From Echinococcus granulosus (Eukaryota > Platyhelminthes > Cestoda > Cyclophyllidea > Taeniidae): 64,000 nt of DNA. The notes beneath the pieces are model-generated. The model was given only the letters and a program-made list of their open reading frames with translations, ran no database searches and had not been told where the DNA came from. Of the stretch, positions 53,508 to 64,000 are shown piece by piece. Within the stretch, counting starts at the first letter, position 1, and each line of letters starts with the position of its first letter. The translations under genes were made by a program, and so were the position numbers. The stretch covers positions 391,912 to 455,911 of the forward strand of contig NW_020170415.1 in the NCBI RefSeq assembly GCF_000524195.1, read 5' to 3'.

Positions 53508-56500
53508 TCACTTTTGAGGATGGGGCCGGGAACGCACCCCACCACCGCCGACACCATCACCACGACTTCTGTGATAGGGCACAGGGACAGAGGAGGCGGG
53601 AATGAGTTCTGAGACGTGTCTCTCCACCCCGTTGACCGGGTCGATGGTGCGGCGTCGTTTGAGGCGGAAGGGGGGTACAAAGTACTCTCTTGGTAGTCCC
53701 TGGAGCTGCCTCCGAGGCGCTGCTGCCTCGGCTGGCCGAGGTGCAAGCAACGCTGGTGGAGGATGCAGTGCTGGTGGCGGAGCCCTCAACTGCTGTTGGT
53801 GGTAGTGATAAGTACGTGACGAGGGCGTACTGTAGCTGCACAGCCGCATAAAGATGATCATTGAGGCCACTGAGGCGAAACTGATCAGTAGCATTGCCCA
53901 CCAGTGCACCTGAAGAGTTGTAGCAGAATGGCGATTGCATCAATCGTACTTTCAATGCATAAGCACTTCAGTCGCCGTAAATTCCGGTTATCATTTCCGA
54001 TCTATCAACACTATATGATACAATGACTACCCAATGGCAGAAAAGAGCGATAATTGCATGGAGAAAAGGGAAAAAGGATGAGGATGGGAATGAAGAGTGA
54101 CAGTACCTCCCCACCCCCCATGCATTCTGTTTTACTCACTGGAAGACAAACCTACGAGTTGTATCAAATTAAGTTAATGGATCTGGGCGCAAGAGTTGGG
54201 CCTTCAGTAAGTGGACAACTCCACCTGCAGTGCACCCACACACAAAGCAAACACAAGCCTCTGGAAATGGACTGATTCAGGCATTAGAAGTGGGTGACAG
54301 GATCGGCCGAGAATGACCAATCATATGTCTGTTTGCTTAGCAAACGTTGAAATACAATACCAATGCACAATAAATACCTCTCAGGCCAGTCAGTCGCCAT
54401 ACAATTTAAAGCGGTCCCCACGTCAAAGCGTGTCGCCACATGTGAGTGGTCCATACTGCCACCACACCTGCCTCCAAATATCCCACTAATTTAACGAGAG
54501 GCTTTTGGAGTTCTGAAGACAAAGTGGACGCGATTCGTAAAGTAAACGAGCTTGAATGACGCCAGGCAGGTTTAACCAAGTTGTCATGATATGAGGGTGG
54601 GTCCAAAATAGGGAAAAAGTGGCACTGCGCATAGCAAAGAGTAACGTACCGATAGGCAAGACTGCCACATTTTCTTCTATGCTTCGTAAAATGCATTTTG
54701 CAAGTCCTTGCAAGTTAATATAAATCCTTACAGTGAGTTATACCGAAGCCAGTCGAGCACCTTTGGTCCCTGATTACTTTGACGAGCAGGATGCACTAGG
54801 TAAAGGATATCATCCGGTCTTAAACAACACAGCGCACAACCCAGTTTAAAGTAGATCGCAAGTAGGAAGTAATGGGTGGAATTCATCAAAGTCTACCTCT
54901 GAATTCCCTTCTTATTCCATGCGTGAAGACTGATGCGACAGCCGATACGGAGGGCCCCGAAAATGCGGCTCAAAAAAAGGTGCTAACCATGTATTATTAA
55001 ATACTGTTTTTTTTTTTACCAAGCCGGTGACCCCAGTTCATTTTTATAGCCATAATGAAAAGATTGAAAAACCTAGAAGTTTTGTAGCATTTCGGAATAA
55101 ATGGGGTGGGAGAACATAGTAGGTCCCTCACACGTGAGTGGAAAGAGGACTTGAGTATGTGAGAGTCAATCCCTTCGAAATCCCCAAAATTACTTTAAGA
55201 ATCATGTTTATTACTTAAAGCATCTAAATTTGACATAAAGACGACCATGTGTGGGTAGGACAGAGCGGAAGAAAGCTTTGTGCAAAAAAGTACGCCATTA
55301 CAGCTATTCGGAGGTGAAAACGCGTGTCTCTGCGGCTGAAAGAGGATAGCCTACTGAAAAAAGGGACAAACAGTAAATTTTAAACGCAGCGCTTCTAATC
55401 CAGCTCTTTGTAGAAAACCGGTGAATTCGACAATGCATCACAGATGATTTGAAGTGCTTTCAACGACATCGAGTAGACTTCCACGGGGTTGAGTTACTTA
55501 CCCTGAACCCTGTTTAGAGTGGGAATTCAGTGTAAGGGAAAAAGCCCCATAAGGTAGACCTTTAGCCCAAAAATAAGTAAGTTTAATATTAGACTAAGCT
55601 AATTTATTTTAAAAGACTTCGATGTGCCCAAGAATTCTCCTTAAATTTAAAACAGCGCGGAATGAATGAACGCAAGCATTAAGCAGATGAGGTGCATGTA
55701 AACACAATATTCCAACTTATGACCACTTTAGCGATTTGCATGAAAATTAAGCAGGTAATTGCTTTGCCCCTTTTGTTTACGCATTTGTATCAGATACAGA
55801 GATGCCGAAGTCAATTGCACGACATCGCACCGAGCTATTAGCGGGCCGAAAGTGTTCACCGCAACGCAATTCCAACACCATGACCCACACACAAAGACAA
55901 ACACACAGAAGTGGTGGTGTAAATACGAGCTGATACAAATGTAACGTTCACTACAACACATCTACACGAATGGATGAGTTCAGAGTTGTGGCGACATATC
56001 CAGTAAATGGCTGAGTGAGTGACTGGATCGGGGGTACGGGAGTTGTCGCCAAGCCGACAGGTCAGCATCAACACTTATCCCTCCACAAAAGATTGAAAAA
56101 TCGCAGCTACTTCTATTTACTTTACAAATTTTCCTGCTGTCAATAACCCAGACAACATTAACACATTCGAGTCTCCTGACTATTAAATGCGGGAGACATT
56201 TCTTTGATGTTCAACACTGAAGCTTCCCCCGCTTTTGTGTTATTGATTTACACTTTAATTCACCCCTTTTTGAGGTAATTCTAGTGAGGCCATTGTGTTC
56301 GGACACGAGTTCCATACAAAGGTGAAAAGGCGATTAGCGACGGTTTGATGATGCAACTGAAAATTCAGCGTATGAGTGAAGACGGTTCTGTTTTAGTGAC
56401 TTCAACCTTGACAATGACTCGTCCATGGCTTGGAAGACCTGAGATAATCTATCAATTAAGAGGAACAAATAGATCCATCCCAGCAGGTAGTTTCGTGGTG

Positions 56501-59500
56501 CCACCTACTCACCATTCAGGGTAAGTGGGCTAGGTCAGGTAATTAATTGGTCTGATAGATTCTCCGTCAAATAAACCAAAAAAGCCATAAGGAGATCTAA
56601 AAAATGTTTAAAATCCTGCTTTTTGTGCGATAGACCGCGTCTGTGCATTAGTCTGCATTACGGCTAGTTTATTTATAGAGGGTGAATCTCCATTGCAATC
56701 TATCGGAGGAAATGAAAAAGTGGAGTGAGGGTTTACGATTATTCAGTGAACATGGATAGGAGAGGCACAAAAAAAAACATTGATGGGCTTTAATACGCCT
56801 TTAATCCTGTCTAATCAACCCAACTTTAATTCATTCCTTGCAGGCTGTGAATGCTGTTGGCAGCCGCTGGGTCGCCCCACTTGCGGACTGCGTAAACAGG
56901 TTGAGATCGGCAAATGTCGAATGTAGACCATTGGCGGTGGATGAAGAGCGCTTCTTTTGAACATTTCACAGATAAAACTTGCGATTTCTCGATTAGTAGT
57001 GATATTTGCCTGCCAGGCAAAGATTTCTGTTGCTGATGCTAGAACTAGTGCCGTAGCATCAAGTAACAACCACTCCAATCTTCTAGGTTATAAATTTGAG
57101 AAGCTTTTATCTTTGACATTTCAAATTGAAATATTTGAGTATTTTTACATCACTGAATATCACTATTCTCATCCTTTCAATTATGGCTTTCAGATGACGA
57201 GTCCCGAGAAAAAGTACGTTATTTTCGGACACGGATCCCCCGGCGCAGCAATCCGATAGTCTGCTTCATTGTATTTAACTATTCGAGCTCTTCAACCCCT
57301 AGAGATGGTATTTCCATTGGACGGGATAGCCTTCCAGCCGTCAATGAATGACTGCCACAAATTAATACTGCGTCATACTAGTATGGGTTATCTTGACATT
57401 AGGAATGAACCGGGGCTTGGCGATACAATGAGTGGGTAAACGGATACCATCTCTAATGATTCCAATCCGGAGAACAAGTAATCTAACCTGAGATAATACA
57501 CATATTGTCAGAAACAGATACTTCCATCTTAAAATACACCCACATTTGTCAATACGACAAATAATGAACCATCTGGGGTAAAGAAAAGGTAGAGGGACAA
57601 TTTTCCAGCTAAATTAAACAAATGGCAATGAAAAAGTCAACTCCAATTTTTAAGATTAACCGTGCAATGTGTTGGACATCTTTCAATCAAATTAATGGTG
57701 TGTCCCCTGATTAAAAAAAGGCTAATCCCCCAACGATACAAACTCATCCCAGAGTTGCCCACATCGTGCATCCAGTCGACTGAAGATCCGTGGCGACCGA
57801 AGCAGAAGGGAAATCACAAAAACCACAAGGCGCAACACAAAAGAGAAAGATATTTATTTCGACCTTACCTTTAAATACACGAGTTCTTTACGCCCTGGAG
57901 TTTGAAGGGATAACTCGGGAGGCTGCCATGTGGCACATGAACTGTTAGAATTGTCGCCAATCCCACAAAATCTTCCTGATTCGATTCTCCAGCAGACTTC
58001 GTTTTATGGCTCACCCTCAAACAGTCTACGAAATCTCCCAACTTCAACTTCTTTCCAGTTTTCTTGATCGAATAACACCAGGAAAGATAGACTAGTACTT
58101 GTTGTAATGCCAAAGCCAAAGCGAGATTGCAACCGCTCTGTGCCCGCAGGAATCAGTCGGCAGTCACGTACACACAATTCGTAGCTCCCGGACTATTCCA
58201 ACTCGTTGACACATAAAGAAATTCGTATTGGGGTCTGTCCCCTGGCCACTCTGGGTGGAAGTTCGGCATGGTCCAAGCTCATGTGCATAAACACCAATTT
58301 ATAACACAAACCGCAAGGAAAAAAGATACAATTCAATGTAGACCTATTAAATGCGATTTACCCTAGCATTATGACCATGGTAGGAGTCTATGGTGTTGGT
58401 GACTCGAAGAAAAACTTCTTAAAACTGAAACAAACAAATCTGGATGATTTGTTTCAGAAAACGTCCAAATCTTCAAGATACAGTCTTCTAAAACAATAAG
58501 CGGGCTCGATACTTTCTCAGATGAACCTCTTCCCCCCGTCAGCGTGAAACTCACAATGTGCCCTACCATGCCCATGTGTCGGATAAGAAGCGTAAAAGGA
58601 ACTTTCACCAAGGCCTGACAGCCCCTAACAGAAGGTTGGGAGTAACGTCTATCCTCGACACCTACCCAAGTTTTGCGTTTTTCAGGAATGCTATGATCAA
58701 CTCCAAAGGGCCACTAGCTGTGGTTGTGAACCATCAAAGTAGTTCATTACGAGGCTATCTATACTACCTGCATGAATATGTCAGTTAGATGGAAACGCGA
58801 TGCCTCTCTACTAGCTGCACAGAAGCCAAATAGATATGGATGGGCGGCACTGATGTGGGAACGCAGTAGCAAGGAGAAACAGGTACGAAAGCTTATCCCC
58901 ATGAGGTTATTCTAAACCCTGTCCTTTACTAAATGACTGTTTTAGTCCAGTGTTCTTACAATTAACGAAGGGCATACGTGATGTCCTTCACATTCCTCCG
59001 ATCTGGAAACTTGAGTGGATTAAAAGGGAAACCACTAATGGGAAATAGCCCCCTCTACTACCCTCTACTTTATTTTTATCAGTAAGCATGATTTATAATC
59101 TCATAACAGGTCAAAACGCGGTATGTATGGATGACGGGAATTTGTAAGAATCAAAAGACGATTAAGGTTTGGATTTTTTGCGGTAGCTTTAAATCTCTAA
59201 GCCATAACCTGAGTAATTCGGGCATTAGCTTAGCCGATGCATATGGGTTTCTGGGTCGTTGAGCACTTTAGACAGAAGATACTCAGAGTGCGCCAAGAGG
59301 CTGTAGACAAGATGCACGTCCCTCTCCGCGAAAAATGCTGAAAGGCGAATTAGGTGACCGCAAGGAAATGGGGTGGGTAGCCTGATGAAATAATGCAGTT
59401 CTTAATGGATCTCCCATGTGTTGAGAGTATCACTTCACTACATATTATAACAAAGATTTCATGTGAATTCGTGAACTCCCATAATAAACATGGATTCAAG

Positions 59501-61207
59501 ATTTGAGATTCCAAAATTGACAACCAACAAGTTCAACTAATTTCAAATAGTTAAGAGATATTCCGCATGACTACGTGGTAGACCATTTTGGCCTAAAGAA
59601 TGCGTGTTTTTGTACCCACAATGACACCGACATTAAATGAAAAGGATAGCATCGCCTCTAATAAATGGAATAGGGTAAAGGGCAAACATTAGGGGGAGTG
59701 GTTTGGGCACAAGCCTTAATTCAAAAAAGCTCCCCGACAAAAAGCAAATCTAAATTCACCCACTCCTATGAGACACGATGGAAATGGTTATGAAAGTAAA
59801 GTCGCGACTAGATTTAGTATTAACTTCCACGGGAATAAACATTCTGGCGAAGGGGTGGTGAGAAAGAAACAGTTTAGGCGTTGAGTAGAACCACACCAGA
59901 CATTTCATCCCCAAAAGTCTAAGCTGGAGATAGCTCTGAAAGATAAATTTAATTGACATTTTTAAAAACCCTTCCAATTCTAACCTGTGGAAGAGCAGTT
60001 ATCAATCAGTTATGGAATATAAGTTTCCTTTGGTGCAAACACAAGGTCGCTTGCGCCTATTACATCGGCGAGCAAAGATTTAGGTGAAATCAAGACTAAA
60101 ATTAGCAGCTCATTTACTTCTGAAGTGCATTCTAAGTATGTCATTAGATAAGAGATAAGTAGGGCGTCTATAAGAGCTGAAACGGGGACATGAACAGTAG
60201 CATACGGTACCCCATCTGTCAATGGAATAGTGTAACATGACAACAAGATGGCCGTAGGAGATAGTATAAGATTGGCAGCAAAGCAATGGAAAAACGAGAG
60301 GCAATACTTTGCCATTTTTCCCATCAGACCCAAGGGGAATGTAACCAATTATAGTAGTGACCAGACTCTACACTTCCGAGCTTGGGAGATACTGTTGCCA
60401 TAGAAATTAAAAAGAATAAACAGTCTAGAGAAAGGATAGCAAATAAAGCGGTCTAAATGCTGAATAGAAACACAACAGACACTTTAAACCAATAAATTTG
60501 TGAAATACAGATTCTGTAAGCAACCCGCCCTTCCAATGGGATCTTGCAGAAATGCCCATTGATCTAGCTGGAAAGCGAACGAAGGATTCACATCAACGAA
60601 CGTAACACAAGCCTAGATTGCTCCTATGAATGCAAAGCTTTCTTGACAATTTCCCGAGAATATCAGACAGCTTATTATGGGTGGTGAATGGATTAATCCA
60701 CTAAGAGAAAAATATGACGCTCCCTTAATGCATGGGCGAAAATAATCGTGCCAAATAAGTCTATCAAGCTTCAAATTCTTTTTTAAGAATGACCTTCGAT
60801 ACAAAAACGCGAAATGAAACTGGAGACCTTTTACTGTGTTTTGAATAAGTTTTAAACCAACACCGAGTAGTTTTCCCTTCCAAAGTAGTAAAACTTAATG
60901 AATATAGTAACTAGTCAATCCGATTAGAAAGGGCCAGACCATAGTGTATATACATAATTTGAGAAGGCAGTGTTGTACCCACCGTGATCCAGGTCTTGAC
61001 CTTGCTGAGAACCTGCGGCGAGAAGAGGAGTTTGTGGAGACGCGCTAGAGGCCCCTCCACCTCTACGGAGCGACAGACGAAGAAGACATCACAATAACCA
61101 CGGTAGTTGTCGCAGGGCGTGCCCGGCTGCAGACGCACCGCTCGTCCACCCGGCTGCTGTAACAATTCGGCCGCCAGTCGCGGATAGGCTTTGCGCAAGT
61201 TCTCATC
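53508..61207 (-). CDS. ADAM10: ADAM10/Kuzbanian-type disintegrin metalloprotease, 3' exons only
   Basis: Two exons are secure. Exon 61207-60983 encodes the end of the extracellular Cys-rich region (VRLQPGTPCDNYRGYCDVFF, EGPLARLHKLLFSP). It splices in phase 0 across a 7.1-kb intron to exon 53909-53508, with the membrane span (VHWWAMLLISFASVASMI) and a Pro-rich cytoplasmic tail containing RLKRRR. The order CDNYRGYCDVF, GPLARL, FSP, then HWWA at the membrane is specific to ADAM10. ADAM10 is the alpha-secretase/Notch S2 sheddase of animals. The protease and disintegrin domains must lie to the right of the window. The tail either ends at the TGA at 53508 or is spliced on through GGG|GTGCGT at 53538. 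Further exons between 61.2 and 64 kb were not recognised. Confidence 0.93.
53910..60982 (-). other. 7.1-kb ADAM10 intron with repeat segments
   Basis: It is bounded on the minus strand by GTGGGT and CTTCAG. It contains a T/A homopolymer near 55008-55018 and an R1 internal-core copy at about 58.67-59.06 kb. A 112-codon hydrophobic frame at 60010-60348 is not supported as a gene. Confidence 0.75.
58670..59060 (+). repeat. R1 element internal-core segment
   Basis: It shares ordered words with the core at 62.57-62.96 kb: TTCAGGAATGCTAT, ACTAGCTGTGG versus ACTAGTTGTGG, GTGAACC/GTGAACTG, CTACCTGCATGAATATGTCA versus the CATGCATGAAGGTGTCA region, GCACTGATGTGGGAAC, and CCTTTACTAAATGACT. No terminal segment is evident on either side, so it may be a truncated copy. 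Confidence 0.55.
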
Positions 61208-62289
61208 CTAAAAGCTCGCAGAAAAAAAGACAGTGGCTAGCATTGTTATGGGTTTCACATAATGAAAGGAGTATGATAAAGCTGTCAGAGTGACAAAACC
61301 GAAGAAAATGTTACATCATTTACAGGTTTAGTAAAGTACAGCATTTCAGCACAGAGATATAGGGATAGGCTAATGCCACCTTTTACATGAATCACTCAAC
61401 CCTCCTGTGCCTCCACATTAGAACTCTTATAACGTTAACGAATCCAACATTAATATGGGAGAATGGTGCTTGGTATATTTAGCTTTCATGTTAGTTTCAT
61501 GCAGCCCTACCAACGCTACTGGTGTTTCAACTACTCTGTACACAGATAATAAACCCAATTCCACGTTCGTGTGCCTTACATCTTTAAGGTTAACTTCAGT
61601 GTAAAAATTGGAATGGGGATTGTTCTTTTGGCAGTCGAAATGGCTCAACTCATCTGCAGTTCCCAAAGACTGCTGAATTGGTCGACACGGAACTGGCTTC
61701 CGAGACAGTTAAGATATGCCATGATAGCCTTCGGGTTTTTGGAGGGACGCTTGATCAAGCCAAAAAAGAAACTAAATAATCTTTGTTGTAGATAAAGGGA
61801 CTAAATGATAATGCTTTCTAGTCGCACACTTAGCCATAATATACCCAGTGAACTTTCACTCGATTCATTCAGCTCTTCGCATTAGGATGGGCGATGGGTT
61901 TCAGTCTATTTCCGAATCCGAATACAAATATGGCGTAGAGTGCCTTCACATACAAAGAACCAAGCTGCTGTGCCTAATCGTGAGAATGAATTTTTAAGGC
62001 TCCGTGGAATGTCTATTAAACGTCTACACGGGAAAGTGTTTGCTGGAAAAGGAGGATTACGGTGAAATTACTACTCTTTTAAACAAACTCATACAATAGC
62101 AAATCTGGTTTGATAAAATGAGCAAGACAGAATCCACCCTTGGAATGGGAAATAACTTAGCCGGGATCTAATTAAATCCTTCCGTAACCAAGAAACTTGA
62201 ATGATAAACACCTCATAAATGACAAAAAAACTATCAATCTTGATGCGTAGCAGTTTAGTCAGTTTGTTAGCTCTTCGTTTTGGCTTCGT
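61208..62289. other. probable ADAM10 intron, no exon seen
   Basis: It begins upstream of the GATGAGAAC exon start (acceptor CTTTTAG). Short frames only; I see nothing that matches ADAM10 cysteine-rich, disintegrin or protease sequence. Confidence 0.5.
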
Positions 62290-63190
62290 GGGCAATCAAG
62301 ACTCCGTCTTTGCACTTCTGCTAGGCGGCATGGCCTCTGGGCCATGTCAGTGGCAACCCCAGCCCTTCTGTACATATTCCACCCTAATTTTATGACTACT
62401 TTCACCTTCAGAGAAGTCTCGGGGCGCTACATTGGTGAAAGAGAAAAGCAAGTACGATCTTAAAGGGCATCCTGATTTCTATTACCGAATGCTAAACCTC
62501 ATCGTGGAAGAGAAAACTCATAGACTGCAGGTCTGAAAATGACCTCTGCCTTCCGCAACTACCACAGTTCCGTGTTTTACAGGAATGCTATTAAAAACCG
62601 AAGTGACACTAGTTGTGGCCGTGAACTGTCTGGAAGAGTTTGTTACTGAGACGTCTACGGTACATGCATGAAGGTGTCAATGAAGTAAACATACGATAGC
62701 TCCTTCACTTCTATACTAGTTGGAGAGAATCCAGTTAACTACAGCTAGATAGCACTGAAGTAAGAACAAAGTAGCAAAGAGGAATGGACGCGAAGCCCTG
62801 ACCTTTATTAAATGACTCGGCTTTGGGGCCAATATTTTTACGAGTAGCGATGGACATACAAGATGGCCTGCACATTTTCCCTTCCAGCGAAATAGTTCCC
62901 GCACAGGACGAAACTCCAGATCTAGAGAGGGATCAGTGATGTTACGCAAATTCAATGACTGGCATGGCTAATTCACGGGTGTTTTACAGCACCGACTGTG
63001 CTGCGATGGTCGATGCGGGAGGTTGACCAAGGGTAGTGCTGTGGGCACTTGAGGCTCTGCCTGTGTACTTCCGTCAGGCAGCAAGACCTCCCGGCACTTT
63101 ACAAGCCAATAACGCATGTTCTGTCCTAATATTCTGTCTTTTACCGTCTACATGGAAGGCTCGATGCGCTACAAATGTGGCAGATACACC
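62290..63190 (+). repeat. R1 element with paired terminal direct repeats (TRIM-like)
   Basis: Terminal segments at about 62290-62480 (GGCGGCATGGCCTCTGGGCC, CTCGGGGCGCTACATTGG) and 63040-63190 (TACTTCCGTCAGGCAGCAAG, AAGGCTCGATGCGCTACAAA) flank a core of about 0.56 kb shared with the 49.6-kb element. Same orientation and similar overall size, about 0.9 kb. No reading frame of a reverse transcriptase or integrase is present. Confidence 0.55.
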
Positions 63191-64000
63191 GACCTTCAAC
63201 AGGCTCCATAGAATATTTAATTTTGTAAATAAATCAGATAAGGTACACAAAGGAAGCACATGTCATTCGACAAGTTAATACTAATTCAGCTGCTGATTTA
63301 AAAATTTAATTCGAATTTCCACAGCATACTAAATCCGCGCAAAGCGAAGGCAGACGCATTTGCGTCAAGGGATAATGACCATCTGAAGCAGGAGCCATTT
63401 TAGCGCGGCGCATTCGCCATTGTAGTTCATAGAAGTGGTAGCAGCAGAACGAGTAGTGCAGTCTTCACCCCCGGAGATGTTTCCGGGTAGTTGACAATCA
63501 TTCCAAACCATGAAATCAGAAGGCTGAAATAATGCTGTTGCCAAGACGTAGACATGCTTGCACCACACACCCTTTTCTGGAGCTGTGAATATGCCCGATT
63601 GGATGCAGCGGCTAGCAAAGTTTGACCATCACACAGATCTCGGGATGTGGAGCAGATTCAGACCCGATCTTAGACCTGCATCCATAAAACGATTAAAATG
63701 ACAGAGTGCCATATATGACAAAATTTTATTTGTTTAAGGCTAGGGATGAATAAATGAAGCACCACTTTGGCGAGATCCAACCATTACCTAGTTTCAAGTA
63801 AAAAGCTTTTTTAAAGGGCAAAAAGAGAAACAGAGCAACGAAGAAAAGGGGTTTCAAACTTCACGCCGGGCTTACAACATAGCTTGGTGGTAGCCATAAG
63901 AACAAATGTTTAAAATGACATTTTCTGAAGCCATCAGCCGGAAGAAATACAAAATAGTGATTGATTGAAGTCAAGGAGTCCTCAGTTTCACTATCGCATT
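63191..64000. other. non-coding DNA to window end
   Basis: No exon or repeat recognised. Probably continues the ADAM10 intron, since the upstream ADAM10 exons must lie further right. Confidence 0.4.

Noticed and set aside
60010..60348. 112-codon hydrophobic minus-strand frame
   Set aside because: It sits in an ADAM10 intron without a splice context; hydrophobic frames of this length arise easily from AT-rich DNA.
62716..62955. Minus-strand frame considered as an upstream ADAM10 exon
   Set aside because: It falls inside the R1 repeat core shared with 49.7 and 58.8 kb and lacks the expected cysteine pattern.

Overview
The window reads as nuclear DNA of a flatworm, most likely a cestode (tapeworm). 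Genes are split by GT-AG introns that range from about 30 nt to more than 6 kb. Protein-coding exons resemble animal orthologues, GC is moderate, and a diverged interspersed repeat is scattered through introns and intergenic DNA. I see no bacterial operon, phage, CRISPR array or autonomous transposon. The cestode assignment is an inference from the mini-introns, the probable trans-splicing layout and the repeat architecture; no sequence search was possible.

Layout. (1) 0.9-19.7 kb, plus strand: a large Ser/Thr kinase gene of the MLCK/DAPK group, about 1,366 residues, with a long disordered N-terminus and a C-terminal kinase domain; eight exons join in consistent phase. (2) 20.1-20.6 kb, minus: a doubtful 178-codon reading frame. 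(3) 20.87-30.26 kb, minus: a nearly complete SLC30A5/ZnT5-type zinc transporter in at least 14 exons, with very small introns at its 5' end and kilobase introns further 3'. (4) 33.3-36.9 kb, plus: the 3'-end-processing factor PCF11. (5) 40.16-40.97 kb, minus: an intronless cysteamine (2-aminoethanethiol) dioxygenase, ADO. (6) 41.92-43.12 kb, plus: EIF2B1, the alpha subunit of eIF2B. (7) 43.22-45.16 kb, plus: a membrane-anchored ectonucleotide pyrophosphatase/phosphodiesterase (ENPP) starting only 103 nt after the EIF2B1 stop. (8) 53.5-61.2 kb, minus: the last exons of an ADAM10/Kuzbanian-type metalloprotease whose 5' part lies beyond the right edge; a possible extra 3' exon sits at 46.45-46.79 kb. 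A 100-N assembly gap lies at 51,416-51,515.

The genes are ordinary housekeeping or signalling genes and do not form one pathway. ZnT5 supplies zinc to secretory-pathway ectoenzymes, and ENPPs belong to that class in vertebrates, but their proximity here is probably chance. The most interesting points are a cysteine at the expected catalytic Thr/Ser of the ENPP, the tight EIF2B1-ENPP tandem that looks trans-spliced, 30-40 nt introns confined to 5' portions of genes, and a repeat family with paired direct repeats around a shared core, which resembles a miniature LTR element (TRIM). I found no convincing previously undescribed multi-gene system.
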